Assembly (NCBI GenBank): GCA_030247555.1 | Contig: JAOTSD010000021.1 | Span: forward strand, 1-56,592 | Length of the DNA: 56,592 nt | DNA from: Siculibacillus sp. | Lineage (GTDB): Bacteria > Pseudomonadota > Alphaproteobacteria > Rhizobiales > Ancalomicrobiaceae | Direction of reading: 5' to 3' | Part shown: positions 18,660 to 28,052 of the stretch, in pieces | How the letters are laid out: every line of letters begins with the position of its first letter | Numbering within the stretch: position 1 is the stretch's first letter | The notes under the pieces: model-generated | Told to the model about the DNA's origin: nothing | What the model saw: the letters and a program-made list of their open reading frames with translations, nothing else | Database searches by the model: none | Program-made: the position numbers and the translations under genes

Positions 18660-20390
18660 ATGTCCGAAGCACGCAAGTCCGTCGCGATCGTCATCGCCGG
18701 CTCGGGCGGCACCGGCGCCATCACCGCCGGCAGCGCCATCCTCGCCGCCGCGGCGCGCGACGGCCACTACGGTCTGATGACCAAGCTCTCCGGCGCCCAG
18801 GTGCGCGGAGGCGAGGCCGCCGCCCTGCTCGAGGTCGGCGTCGATCCGATCGAATCGCAACCCGACCGTTTCGACTGCCTGATCGCCCTCGACTGGCAGG
18901 ACGTCCACCGTTTCGCTCCCGAGATCCCGCTCGACGCTTCGAGCCTGATCGTCTGCGACCCGAAGAACGGCGCCGTTCCCGAGGCGATCGCCCGTTCCGG
19001 TGCCCGCATCATCGAACTGCCGATCGCCGAGATCGCGTCTTCGGTCGAGGGCGGCCGCATCAACATGGTCGGCTTCGGCATCGCCGCCGAACTCGCCGGG
19101 CTCGAGGCCGGGGCGGTCGACGAGGCGATCCGGGCGATGATCGGCGGCAAGGGCGAGCGGGCGGTCACCGCCTCGCTCGGCGCCAGCGCCGCCGGGCGGG
19201 CCGCCTTCGCCGCCACCGGCACGTCGATGAAGCTTCCCGCCGGCCGCAAGGCGGAGCGCTGGATGCTGTCGGGCAACGAGGCCGTCGGGCTCGGGGCGCT
19301 GCGCGGCGGCATCACCTTCGTCGCCGCCTATCCGATCACGCCGGCGACCGAGATCACCGAATGGCTCGCCGTGCAGATGCAGGAGTTCGGCGGCCGGGTG
19401 GTGCTGGCCGAGGACGAGATCGCCGCCGTCAACATGTGCTGCGGGTCCTCCTTCGGCGGGGCACCGACCATGACCATCACCTCCGGTCCCGGTCTGGCGT
19501 TGAAGGTGGAGACCATCGGTCTGGCCATCGCCGCCGAGATCCCGATGGTGATCGTCGACGTCATGCGCGTCGGTCCGTCGACCGGCATCCCGACCAAGTC
19601 CGACCAGGGCGATCTCGACATCGCCCTGCACGGCACGCCGGGCGATGCGCCGCGGGTCGTGGTCGCGCCGATCTCGATCGCCGACTGCCCGGCCACGACC
19701 GAGCGCGCCGTCCACCTCGCCGAGGCGCTGCAGACGCCGGTGATGCTGCTCTCCGACCAGTCGATCGGCCAGACGCAGACCATCATCGACATCCCGGCCG
19801 ACCGGCCGGCGCCGCTGACGCGCTCGACGGTGCCTTTCGCCACCGGTCCGGACTTCCGCCGTTACGTGCTGACCGACAGCGGCGTCTCGCCGATGCCGGC
19901 GCCCGGCACGCCGGATTGCCAATGGGTCGCCGACGGCCTCTCCCACGCCGAGAGCGGCCATCCCTCGAACTCGGCGGCGAACCACGTCGCCCAGATCGAG
20001 AAGCGCAAGCGCAAGCTCGAGACCTTCGACTTCGGCGACACCTGGGGCGAGGTCCACGGCCCCGCCGACGCGCCGCTCGCCCTCCTCGCCTTCGGCTCCA
20101 GCGTCGGCCCGGCCAAGGTGGCGGCCGAACGGCTCACCGCCGCCGGCACGCCGACCCGGGTGGTGGCGCTGCGCCTGCTCTCACCGGTGCCGAAGGCGAA
20201 ACTCGCAGCCGCCCTCGCCGGGGCGAAGCGCACCGTCGTCGTCGAGCAGAACCACAGCGGCCAGCTCTACCGCCATCTCAGGGGCGAGAGAGCGCTGCCG
20301 CACGGGGCGGAGAGCTTCGCCCGACCCGGCCCGGCGCCGTTCCGCGCCGCCGAGATCGTCGCCCACATTTCGCAAGAGGTCGCCGCATGA
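18660..20390 (+). CDS. korA: 2-oxoacid:ferredoxin oxidoreductase, fused gamma-alpha subunit (KorA type)
   Basis: The 576-residue product fuses the gamma domain (about 1-180; IVIAGSGGTGAITAG and LSGAQVRGGEAA) to the alpha domain (about 195-560; GNEAVGLGALRGG, AAYPITPATEITEWLA, TSGPGLALKVETIG). With KorB it oxidatively decarboxylates a 2-oxoacid, most likely 2-oxoglutarate, to acyl-CoA while reducing ferredoxin. ATG at 18660 follows ACGAGGAAGACG. It overlaps korB by ATGA. No separate ferredoxin-like delta subunit is encoded, as usual for this two-subunit type. In aerobes such enzymes often provide low-potential electrons or run a micro-oxic TCA variant. Confidence 0.93.
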   Translation: MSEARKSVAIVIAGSGGTGAITAGSAILAAAARDGHYGLMTKLSGAQVRGGEAAALLEVGVDPIESQPDRFDCLIALDWQDVHRFAPEIPLDASSLIVCDPKNGAVPEAIARSGARIIELPIAEIASSVEGGRINMVGFGIAAELAGLEAGAVDEAIRAMIGGKGERAVTASLGASAAGRAAFAATGTSMKLPAGRKAERWMLSGNEAVGLGALRGGITFVAAYPITPATEITEWLAVQMQEFGGRVVLAEDEIAAVNMCCGSSFGGAPTMTITSGPGLALKVETIGLAIAAEIPMVIVDVMRVGPSTGIPTKSDQGDLDIALHGTPGDAPRVVVAPISIADCPATTERAVHLAEALQTPVMLLSDQSIGQTQTIIDIPADRPAPLTRSTVPFATGPDFRRYVLTDSGVSPMPAPGTPDCQWVADGLSHAESGHPSNSAANHVAQIEKRKRKLETFDFGDTWGEVHGPADAPLALLAFGSSVGPAKVAAERLTAAGTPTRVVALRLLSPVPKAKLAAALAGAKRTVVVEQNHSGQLYRHLRGERALPHGAESFARPGPAPFRAAEIVAHISQEVAA

Positions 20391-21292
20391 CCATCCACGA
20401 ACAGCCCCATGCTTGTCCGCAGCAGCTGACGCTGAAGGACTTCAAATCTTCGGTCGAGCCGATCTGGTGTTCCGGTTGCGGCGATTTCGGCGTGTTGCAG
20501 GCGTTGCAACGGGCGCTCGCCGAGCTCGGCCGGCCGCCGCACGAGGTGGTGGTGGTCTCCGGCATCGGCTGCTCGTCGCGGCTGCCGGCCTACACGACCG
20601 CCTACGGCTTCCACGGCGTCCACGGCCGGGCGCTGCCGGTCGCCACCGGCCTCAAGCTCGCCCGCCCCGACCTCGAGGTGATCACCGTCGGCGGCGACGG
20701 CGACGGTTACTCGATCGGCGGCAACCACTTCCTCCACGCGGCGCGGCGCAACGTCGACCTGACCTACATCGTCATGGACAACCGGGTCTACGGCATGACC
20801 AAGGGCCAGCCGTCGCCGACCACCGAGGCCGACTGGGACAGCGACGCGGCCCCCGGCGGTACCGGCGTCAAGCCGTTCTCGCCGCTCGCCATCGCTCTCG
20901 CCGCCGGCGCCAACTTCGTCGCCCGCGGCTTCGCCCTCGACGTCAAGCCGCTGGCGGCGATGATCGTCGAGGCGGTCCGCCATCCCGGCTTCTCGTTCCT
21001 CGAGATCCTGTCGCCCTGCATCACCTTCCGCCCCGAAGAGATGGAGTGGAAGAAGTCGGTCGAACGCGGCGCCATCCAGCCGACCTCCGACCGCGCCCAA
21101 GCGACGGCGACGGTGCTCTCAGACACCGAGATGGCGACCGGCATCTTCTTCAAGGGCGATCGCGGCACCTATCGCGAAGCGCCCCGGGGGCACGGCGATC
21201 CGGAGAAGATCGCGGCGCAGTTCCGTGTCGGCGGAACCGCCCACATGGTGCCCGAGGACAGCGCCTGCTGCGGCGGCGGCCGGGCGCTCTGA
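20387..21292 (+). CDS. korB: 2-oxoacid:ferredoxin oxidoreductase, beta subunit (KorB type)
   Basis: This 301-residue subunit binds thiamine diphosphate and one [4Fe-4S] cluster. Cluster Cys are visible in WCSGCGDFG and SGIGCSSR. The ThDP/Mg motif is GGDGDGYSIGGNH with downstream MDNRVYGMTKGQ. The TKGQxSPT stretch is a hallmark of 2-oxoglutarate-type beta subunits. The start ATG overlaps the korA stop (ATGA), so translation is coupled. A strong terminator follows 30 bases later. Confidence 0.93.
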   Translation: MTIHEQPHACPQQLTLKDFKSSVEPIWCSGCGDFGVLQALQRALAELGRPPHEVVVVSGIGCSSRLPAYTTAYGFHGVHGRALPVATGLKLARPDLEVITVGGDGDGYSIGGNHFLHAARRNVDLTYIVMDNRVYGMTKGQPSPTTEADWDSDAAPGGTGVKPFSPLAIALAAGANFVARGFALDVKPLAAMIVEAVRHPGFSFLEILSPCITFRPEEMEWKKSVERGAIQPTSDRAQATATVLSDTEMATGIFFKGDRGTYREAPRGHGDPEKIAAQFRVGGTAHMVPEDSACCGGGRAL

Positions 21293-21322
21293 GGCGTCCT
21301 CGACCGCACGGCGGAGACGAAG

Positions 21323-21347
21323 AAGGGCCCGGCGACGGGCCCTTTCT
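21323..21347 (+). terminator. Rho-independent terminator after korB
   Basis: AAGGGCCCG-GCGA-CGGGCCCTT forms a 9-bp stem followed by TCTC, 30 bases past the korB stop. Confidence 0.8.
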
Positions 21348-21378
21348 CATATCACCGACCGAGCGTTCTCGCGTGGGG

Positions 21379-21651
21379 TCAGGCGTCGGGGACGAAGGCG
21401 ACGCCCATGTCCCGGCCGCAGACCCACATCCTCTCCACCCGGCGACGCTCGCCACGTTCGACCAGCAACAGCTCGAACCAACGCGGAACCACCGGCGGCC
21501 CGCCGAAGCGCAGTTGCGCGCCACTGGACGAGATGTTCCTGACCCGGCAGTCGATGGTCGAGAAGCGTTCGTTGAACACCGCACGAGCTCCGAGCACGGT
21601 CCTCGACCGGACTTCGCGGCGGCGTTCCATGCGTATGACGGTAGCGTCCAC
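21379..21651 (-). CDS. Small PilZ-domain protein
   Basis: This 90-residue single-domain protein has both c-di-GMP motifs of PilZ: RREVRSR near residues 10-16 and NISSSGA near 39-45 (N-x-S-x-x-G), followed by the beta-barrel strands. It probably binds c-di-GMP and alters motility, adhesion or export by protein contact. GTG at 21651 is chosen because of AGGGAG 7 bases ahead. It is convergent with korB and is a paralogue of the small protein at 22607, which shares the same N-terminal layout. Confidence 0.82.
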   Translation of the reverse strand: MDATVIRMERRREVRSRTVLGARAVFNERFSTIDCRVRNISSSGAQLRFGGPPVVPRWFELLLVERGERRRVERMWVCGRDMGVAFVPDA

Positions 21652-21885
21652 GGCACACTCCCTGACTTGTCCCGAGCGGTACCGTATCAGTTCGGTTGCG
21701 CACTACGACCGTTTGGTTGACGAACGGTTAACGGGGCGACCCGCTTCTCGCGAGGGAGGCCCGCCCGTACCGCGTGACCCGCCGCGAGGAGAAGCGCGCC
21801 GCGGCCACACCGCCCCTCCCCTTCCCCGCCGGTTTCGTGCCAGCATGTCCCGGCCGGCGCGGCGAGCGGCGGCGGGAGGGATGCG

Positions 21886-22599
21886 ATGATCGAACTGCAC
21901 CAGTTCGCGCCGGTCGACGGCGTCAACCTGAGCCCGTTCTGCGCCAAGGTGGAGACCTATCTGCGGCTCCGCCGCATTCCCCATCGGGTGGTGGTCGATC
22001 CGCCGTTCAAGGGGCCGAAGGGCAAGCTGCCGTTCATCGTCGATGGGCCGACGACGATCGACGACAGTTCGCAGATCCTCGCCCATCTCGAGGCGACGCG
22101 GCCCGATCCGCTCGACGCCGGGCTCGACGCGGCGGCGCGCGCGACGGCGCATCTGGTGAAGCGCACGCTGGAGGAGAGCCTCTATTTCGCGATGCTCTTC
22201 GACCGCTGGGCGGACGACGCGAACTGGCCGCGCACCCGCGACGCGCTCTTCGCGGCGATCCCGAAGGCGGTCCGACCGGCCGTCACCGCGCTCATCCGGC
22301 GTAAGATCCTGCGCGATCTCAAGGGAGAGGGCACGGGAAAGATGACCCCGGAGGAGGTCGCGGGCCGCGGTGCGGCCGACATCGCCGCGGTCGCGGAAGT
22401 CCTCGGAGAGCGCGACTTCCTCGTCTGCGACCGGGTGACGACGATCGACGTCGTCCTCTTCGCCTTCATCGACAATCTGTCGAGAGGCGGGTTCGCCGGT
22501 CCGCTGCGGGAGGCGGCGACGGCGAGCGCCGGCCTCGTCGGGCATCACCGACGCATGACGGCGCTCCTCGCCGCGAGCGCGAGCGCCGATCCCGGGTGA
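21886..22599 (+). CDS. Glutathione S-transferase-fold protein, metaxin/Fax-like
   Basis: The 237-residue product has an N-terminal thioredoxin-like domain with SPFCAKVETYLRL, where the Cys replaces the usual GST Ser/Tyr. The PPFKGPKGKLPFI and DSSQILAHLEA stretches follow. This pattern marks the Fax/metaxin-like GST group. A helical C-terminal domain with TTIDVVLFAFIDNL follows. It is cytoplasmic and its substrate is unknown. ATG at 21886 is preceded by GGGAGGGATGCG. It lies between two leftward PilZ genes and appears to be a single-gene unit. Confidence 0.85.
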   Translation: MIELHQFAPVDGVNLSPFCAKVETYLRLRRIPHRVVVDPPFKGPKGKLPFIVDGPTTIDDSSQILAHLEATRPDPLDAGLDAAARATAHLVKRTLEESLYFAMLFDRWADDANWPRTRDALFAAIPKAVRPAVTALIRRKILRDLKGEGTGKMTPEEVAGRGAADIAAVAEVLGERDFLVCDRVTTIDVVLFAFIDNLSRGGFAGPLREAATASAGLVGHHRRMTALLAASASADPG

Positions 22600-22606
22600 G
22601 CGGGTG

Positions 22607-22864
22607 TCAGCCGAGCTCGACGCCCATCTCGCCGTCGCGCATCCAGACCTTGCGGGCCTTGCGCCGCATGTTGCGGCCGTCGATGCGCAGCTCGAACTCC
22701 TCGGGCAGCCAGGGCGTACCGCCGAACTGCAGACGGGCGCCGTGTTCGGCGAGGCTGCGGACCAGGCAGTCGAGGGTCGAACTCCGGTTGTTCATCACCA
22801 CGTGGCCACCGAGCAGCGCGCGCCTGCGCATCTCACGGCGACGTTCGGTCGAGGTCGCGTCCAT
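22607..22864 (-). CDS. Small PilZ-domain protein with altered second motif
   Basis: The 85-residue protein aligns with the PilZ protein at 21379: both begin MDAT and then ERRRE with an Arg-rich motif (RRREMRRR). The second c-di-GMP motif, normally D/N-x-S-x-x-G, is RSLAEHGA here, so the Asn/Asp and Ser are lost or shifted. It may bind c-di-GMP weakly or not at all. ATG at 22864 is favoured by GAGGGAGGG immediately upstream; the start at 22888 would have no such site. Confidence 0.75.
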   Translation of the reverse strand: MDATSTERRREMRRRALLGGHVVMNNRSSTLDCLVRSLAEHGARLQFGGTPWLPEEFELRIDGRNMRRKARKVWMRDGEMGVELG

Positions 22865-23059
22865 GTTCCCTCCCTCTGTGGAGACCACTGTCTGGCGACA
22901 GTCTAAGCCCGAGGGCCCCGTCGGACGAAGCGAAAGCCCGCATCGCGGTGAACGGCGGGTGACGGCGATCGGTCGATTTCGATCGATGACGCGCGGTCGC
23001 CGCCCGCCGGGTTAGGCTCGGGGACGGGCGATTCGGGCGTCGCCGCGGAGGAGGGGTCG

Positions 23060-24295
23060 GTGATCCGCATCCTGCACACCGCCGATTGGCATCTCGGCCA
23101 GACCCTGATGGGCTGGAGCCGCGACCACGAACACGAGGCGGCGCTCGCCGCCCTCGTCGAGATCGCCGTGGCGCGCGAGATCGATGCGCTGATCGTCGCC
23201 GGCGACGTCTTCGACACGCAGAACCCGCCCCCGCGGGCCGAACGCCTGCTCTACGACACGCTCGTCGATTTGCGCCGGCGCATTCCCCATCTCACCGTCG
23301 TCGTCACCGCCGGCAACCACGATCCCGCCGGCCGGCTCGAGGCGCCGCGGCCGGTGCTCGCCGCGCTCGGCATCCACGCGGTCGGGACGGTGGCGCGCGC
23401 GGCGGAGGGCATCGACCTCGACCGCCATCTCGTCCCCCTCCCCGACCGGCACGGACGGATCGAGGCGCACGCGCTCGTTCTCCCCTATCTCGGCCCGGCG
23501 TCACTGCCGCCGATCGACCGTCGATCGGAGGAGCCGGGCTCGCCGGTGGTCAGGGCGGTGCGGACCTTCCACGAAGCGGCGATCGGTGCGGCGCGGGCAC
23601 GCATCGGCGCGACGCCGCTCGTCGTCACGGGACACCTCGCCGTCGGTGGCGGGCTCGAGTCGGAGGGCGCCGAGCGGCGCATCCTGATCGGCGGCGAACA
23701 CGCGGTGCCGAGCGACCTCTTCCCGGCCGATCTCGCCTATGTGGCGCTCGGCCATCTCCATCGACCGCAGGCGATCGGACGGCCGACGCTGCGCTATTCG
23801 GGCTCGCTCTTTCCGCTGTCGGCGAGCGAGCGCGACTACGACCACGGCGTCTCGCTGGTGACGATCGAAGGGGCGGAGGTCGCGGTCGAGCACCTGTCGC
23901 TGCCGCGCCCGTTGCCGTTCCTGCGCCTGCCGGCGAATGGGACGATGACCCGAGGCGAGATCGAGGCCGCCTTCGCCGGGCTCGGCCTCGCCCCCGACCT
24001 GCCCGTCGAGGTGCGACCCTGGGTGCAACTGGCGTTGCGGCTCGAGGGACCCGACCCCGGCCTCAAGGCGGAGCTGGACCGCGCCGCCGAGGCCTTTCCG
24101 GTTCGCCTCGTCGGGCATACGATCGAGAAGCCGGAGATCGACCCGGCCACGCACGCCGACGCCGCCGACACCTTCGTCGACCTCGCCGAGCGCGATCCGG
24201 AGGAGCTCTTCCGCCTCGCCTTCGCCCGTCACCACGGCGTCGGCCCGGAACCGGCGCATCTCGGCGCCTTCGCCGAGATCCGAGAGGAGGTGTGA
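23060..24295 (+). CDS. sbcD: Exonuclease SbcCD subunit D
   Basis: SbcD is the Mre11-type nuclease that with SbcC opens hairpins and trims protein-blocked DNA ends. The metallophosphoesterase motifs are in order: HTADWHLG, VAGDVFDTQNP, TAGNHDPAGR, TGHLAVGGG and GHLHRPQ. The protein has 411 residues. The start is GTG at 23060 with GAGGAGGGG just upstream. The stop is directly followed by the sbcC ATG, so the two are coupled. Confidence 0.94.
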   Translation: MIRILHTADWHLGQTLMGWSRDHEHEAALAALVEIAVAREIDALIVAGDVFDTQNPPPRAERLLYDTLVDLRRRIPHLTVVVTAGNHDPAGRLEAPRPVLAALGIHAVGTVARAAEGIDLDRHLVPLPDRHGRIEAHALVLPYLGPASLPPIDRRSEEPGSPVVRAVRTFHEAAIGAARARIGATPLVVTGHLAVGGGLESEGAERRILIGGEHAVPSDLFPADLAYVALGHLHRPQAIGRPTLRYSGSLFPLSASERDYDHGVSLVTIEGAEVAVEHLSLPRPLPFLRLPANGTMTRGEIEAAFAGLGLAPDLPVEVRPWVQLALRLEGPDPGLKAELDRAAEAFPVRLVGHTIEKPEIDPATHADAADTFVDLAERDPEELFRLAFARHHGVGPEPAHLGAFAEIREEV

Positions 24296-27200
24296 ATGCG
24301 CATCCTCGCCGTGCGCGGACAGAACCTCGCCAGCCTCGCGGAGCCCTTCGCCATCGACCTTCGGGTGGAACCGCTGGCGAGCGCCGGTCTCTTCGCCATC
24401 ACCGGCGAGACCGGTGCGGGCAAGTCGACGCTGCTCGACGCCATCTGCCTGGCGCTCTACGGGCGCTTCCCGCGCATCTCCTCGCTCGGTGCCGACGAGG
24501 ACATTCCCGACGGCGGCGACGGCGAAGCGCTGAAGGCGCGCGACCCGCGCTCGATCCTCAGGCGCGGCGCGACGGCCGGCTGGGCCGAGGTCGACTTCCT
24601 CGGCGTCGACGGCCGGCCCTACCGCGCCCACTGGGCGACCTATCGGGCGCGCAACCGACCCGGCGGGCGGTTGCAGCCGGCGAGCCGCCGCCTCGATCGG
24701 CTGGGTGCCGACGGCGCCCCCTGCGAGACCATCGCCGACAAGGTCACGACCGTCGACGCCCGGGTGGCGGACCTCACCGACCTCACCTTCGAGCAATTCC
24801 GTCGCACCGTATTGCTGGCGCAGGGCGATTTCGACGCCTTCCTGCGCGCCGACGACCGGGAGCGCGCCGATCTGCTGGAGAAGATCACCGGCACCGAGAT
24901 CTACGCCCTCCTCTCCAGCCGCGCCCACGAGAAGACCCGCGAGGCGCGCGACGCCGTCACCCTGCTCGAGGTGCGCCGGCGCGAGATCGGCCTCGCCGAT
25001 CCGCGGACACGCGACGAACGGCAGGTGCGCCGCGGCGATCTGGCGGCGCGGCTCGACACGGTGCGGCGCGCCGCGGAAGACGCACGCGCCGGACTCGCCG
25101 CCCTCGATCGCATCGCCGCCGCCGAGAAACTGGCGGCGGAAGCGGCCGCCGAAGTCGCGGCGGCCGACGACGCGCGCACGGCGATGGGCGAGGCGCGCGA
25201 CCGGCTCGACCGGATCGCCAGGGCCCAGGCGCTCCGCCCCGCCTTCACCCTGCTCGCCGACGCCGAGATCGGCGAGGGCAACGCGGTGCGCGCACTGGCG
25301 GATGTCGAGACGCAACTGACCGAGACCACGCCGGCGATCGAGCGGGCCCGCGAGGCGCGCGACGCGGCGGTCGCTGCGCTCGCCGCCGTCGACGCCCGGG
25401 TCGCCGAGCTGACGCCGCTGTGGGAAGCGGCCGGAAAGCTCGACGTGCGGCTCGAGGAGGCGCGGCGCGAGGCGGAGGTGGCGGAAGAACCCCGCCGGAG
25501 CCTGCGCGACGCTCTCGACGGCGAGACGAAGCGGCTCGATGCGCTCGATGCCCGTCGTCTCGAGGTCGCCGCGGAGATCGGCCGGCTGGAGCACGAACTC
25601 GTCCGGCTCGACGCGCTCGCCCCCATCGCCGAGCGCTGGGAGGAGTTCGAGGTGCGGCTCAACGAGCGGGTCGCCGCGGTCGAGGAAGCGGTGGCCGCCG
25701 CCGGCCGACGCGCCGCCGCCGAGAAGCGGCTCGCCGACTTCGCAGGCCGACTCGAGGCGCACGAGCACGACGAGGCGACGGACGGCGAGCGGCGCGCCGA
25801 GGTCGTCGCCCGCCTCGCCGAGCGACGCGCCGCGGCGGCGGCGATCGACGAAGCCGCGATGCGCGCCCGCGACGGCGCCCTCGCCGCCCTCGGGGGGGTG
25901 ATCACCGCGACCCGGCCGATCGCGGCGGCGCGGACGACGGCGCTCGCCGATGCCGAGGACGGGGCGCGCCGGGCCGAAGCGGCGACCGACGAGGCGGCCG
26001 AGATCGAGGCGCGGCGTCGCGACGTCGTCGACCGCCGGGAGATCGCCCGCACCCGACGCGACGGGCTCTCGGCGGCGGCGGAACTGGCGAACGCCGTCAC
26101 TTCGGCCGAAGCGGCGCGGCTGCGCGGCCGTCTCGTCGAGTCCGAACCCTGTCCGGTGTGCGGCTCGCGCGATCATCCGGTGACACACGATCCCGAGATC
26201 GTCGCGGCGCTCGAGCGGATCCGCGCCGAACGGGCGGCGCTCGACGAGGAGATCGGGGCGGCCGACCGGCTCGTCGCCGAACTCGACGGAGAGCTGGCCG
26301 CGACGGTGGCGCGGGCGGCGGAGGCGACGGCGCGCCGCGAGCGCGCCCGGCGCCTGCTCGGCGAGACGGAAACCGCGCTCGGCGACGGGCTCGCCCGCAT
26401 CGCCGACGACGCCGACGCGCTCGGCCTCGACGCGGGGCTCGGTGGGGCGGAGACCGCCGACGCGCTCGATCGGCTCGCCCACACGGTCGAAACGGCGCGG
26501 AACGAGGCGGCGACGGTTCTTTCCGGCATCGGTCGGCTCGCCGCCGAGATCGACGGTCTGCACCGAACCCTCGACCGGCTCGATGGCGAGCGGGAGGCGC
26601 GGCGCGCGGCGCGGCGGGCGGAGGAGACGGAAGCCGGCACTGCGCGGGGCGAGGTCGCCGCGGCGGCCGAGGGCGAGGCCGGGGCGCGACGCCGGCTCGT
26701 CGACCTCGACGCACGGCTGACGCCGCTTCTCACCGGCCTCGGGATCGGTGCCGACGACCTCGACCGCGATTCCCGGGCGCTGATCGACCACTTGTCACGC
26801 GGCGTCGCCGATCGCCGCGCCAAGGCGACGGCGGTGGCCGCGGCGAACGAGGAGGGCAAGGATCTCGAACGCACCCGCCTCGCCGCCCGGGAGGTGGCGA
26901 TCCGCGCCGAGGAGGCGTTGATCGGCGCCGAAGCGACATTGGCGGCGCGGCGCGAGACGGTCGAGAAACTGGTGGCGGAACGCGCCGGGCTCCTCGGCGG
27001 GGTGGCGACGGCGATCCACCGCGAGGCGGTGTCGGCCGAACGCGCCCGGGCGGCGGAGGCGCTCGAGGCGGCGCACCGGACCCTGACGACGGCGCGCACC
27101 GCCCACGACACGGCGCTGGCGCTGCACGGCGAACGCCATGCCGCCGCGGTCGAAGCCCAGGACGAAGCGCGCAACCGCGCCCACGCACGCGACCGGGCGC

Positions 27201-28048
27201 TGGCGGCGGCCGATCTCTCGCTCGAGGAGGCGGTCGACCTGCTGGCGCTGCCGGAGGACCGGATCCTCGAGCTGCGCGAGGCGGTCGCCACCGTCGACCG
27301 GCGCGCCACACGGGCACAGGCGGCGGCGGCGGAACGGCGGCGCGACCTCGAGGCGGCGCTCGCCGGCGGGCGGCCGCAGGAGAGCCGCGAGGCGCTCGAC
27401 GTCGGGCTCGAGGCGGCACGGGTCGAAGCCGAAGGCCTCAACCGCGAGATCGGCGCCATCGACCAGTTGCTGGCGGCCGACGAGGCGGCACGGGCGATCG
27501 CCGCCGACCTCGATCGCGAGATCGAAGAGGCGCGAGCGCGGCTCGGCGTCCTCGCCGCGGTCGATGCGGCGATCGGGTCGCGCGATGGCGGCAAGTTCCG
27601 GCAGTTCGCGCAAGGCCTGACCCTCGATCGGTTGACCGAACTGGCCAACCGCCATCTCGCCAGCCTCAATCCGCGCTATCGGTTGGCGCGGGCGGAGGGA
27701 CTGGGCTTGACCATCGTCGACCGCGACATGGGCGACGAGGTGCGCTCGACCCGCTCGCTCTCCGGCGGCGAGCGCTTCCTCGCCTCGCTGGCGCTGGCGC
27801 TGGCGCTCTCCGGGCTCGAGGGGCGGCGCTCCTTCGTCGACACGCTGTTCATCGACGAGGGGTTCGGCGCGCTCGACGCCGCCACCCTCGACGTCGCCAT
27901 CGACGCGCTCGAGGGATTGCAGAGCGAGGGCCGCAAGGTCGGCGTCATCTCCCACGTCGGCGCGATGCACGACCGCATCCCGGTGCAGATCCGGGTGGAG
28001 AAAGCCGGCGCCGGGCGCTCACGAGTCCGGGTGACGGCGGGGGCGTGA
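24296..28048 (+). CDS. sbcC: Exonuclease SbcCD subunit C
   Basis: SbcC is the Rad50-type SMC-like ATPase of the SbcCD nuclease. The 1250-residue chain has Walker A GETGAGKST near residue 40. Two very long Ala/Arg/Glu-rich coiled-coil arms follow, joined by the zinc hook PCPVCGSRDHP with Cys619 and Cys622. The C-terminal head has signature LSGGERFLASLALALALS and Walker B TLFIDEGFGALD. The ATG abuts the sbcD stop. The gene ends 5 bases from a convergent beta-lactamase gene, and I see no terminator between them. Confidence 0.94.
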   Translation: MRILAVRGQNLASLAEPFAIDLRVEPLASAGLFAITGETGAGKSTLLDAICLALYGRFPRISSLGADEDIPDGGDGEALKARDPRSILRRGATAGWAEVDFLGVDGRPYRAHWATYRARNRPGGRLQPASRRLDRLGADGAPCETIADKVTTVDARVADLTDLTFEQFRRTVLLAQGDFDAFLRADDRERADLLEKITGTEIYALLSSRAHEKTREARDAVTLLEVRRREIGLADPRTRDERQVRRGDLAARLDTVRRAAEDARAGLAALDRIAAAEKLAAEAAAEVAAADDARTAMGEARDRLDRIARAQALRPAFTLLADAEIGEGNAVRALADVETQLTETTPAIERAREARDAAVAALAAVDARVAELTPLWEAAGKLDVRLEEARREAEVAEEPRRSLRDALDGETKRLDALDARRLEVAAEIGRLEHELVRLDALAPIAERWEEFEVRLNERVAAVEEAVAAAGRRAAAEKRLADFAGRLEAHEHDEATDGERRAEVVARLAERRAAAAAIDEAAMRARDGALAALGGVITATRPIAAARTTALADAEDGARRAEAATDEAAEIEARRRDVVDRREIARTRRDGLSAAAELANAVTSAEAARLRGRLVESEPCPVCGSRDHPVTHDPEIVAALERIRAERAALDEEIGAADRLVAELDGELAATVARAAEATARRERARRLLGETETALGDGLARIADDADALGLDAGLGGAETADALDRLAHTVETARNEAATVLSGIGRLAAEIDGLHRTLDRLDGEREARRAARRAEETEAGTARGEVAAAAEGEAGARRRLVDLDARLTPLLTGLGIGADDLDRDSRALIDHLSRGVADRRAKATAVAAANEEGKDLERTRLAAREVAIRAEEALIGAEATLAARRETVEKLVAERAGLLGGVATAIHREAVSAERARAAEALEAAHRTLTTARTAHDTALALHGERHAAAVEAQDEARNRAHARDRALAAADLSLEEAVDLLALPEDRILELREAVATVDRRATRAQAAAAERRRDLEAALAGGRPQESREALDVGLEAARVEAEGLNREIGAIDQLLAADEAARAIAADLDREIEEARARLGVLAAVDAAIGSRDGGKFRQFAQGLTLDRLTELANRHLASLNPRYRLARAEGLGLTIVDRDMGDEVRSTRSLSGGERFLASLALALALSGLEGRRSFVDTLFIDEGFGALDAATLDVAIDALEGLQSEGRKVGVISHVGAMHDRIPVQIRVEKAGAGRSRVRVTAGA

Positions 28049-28052
28049 GGCC

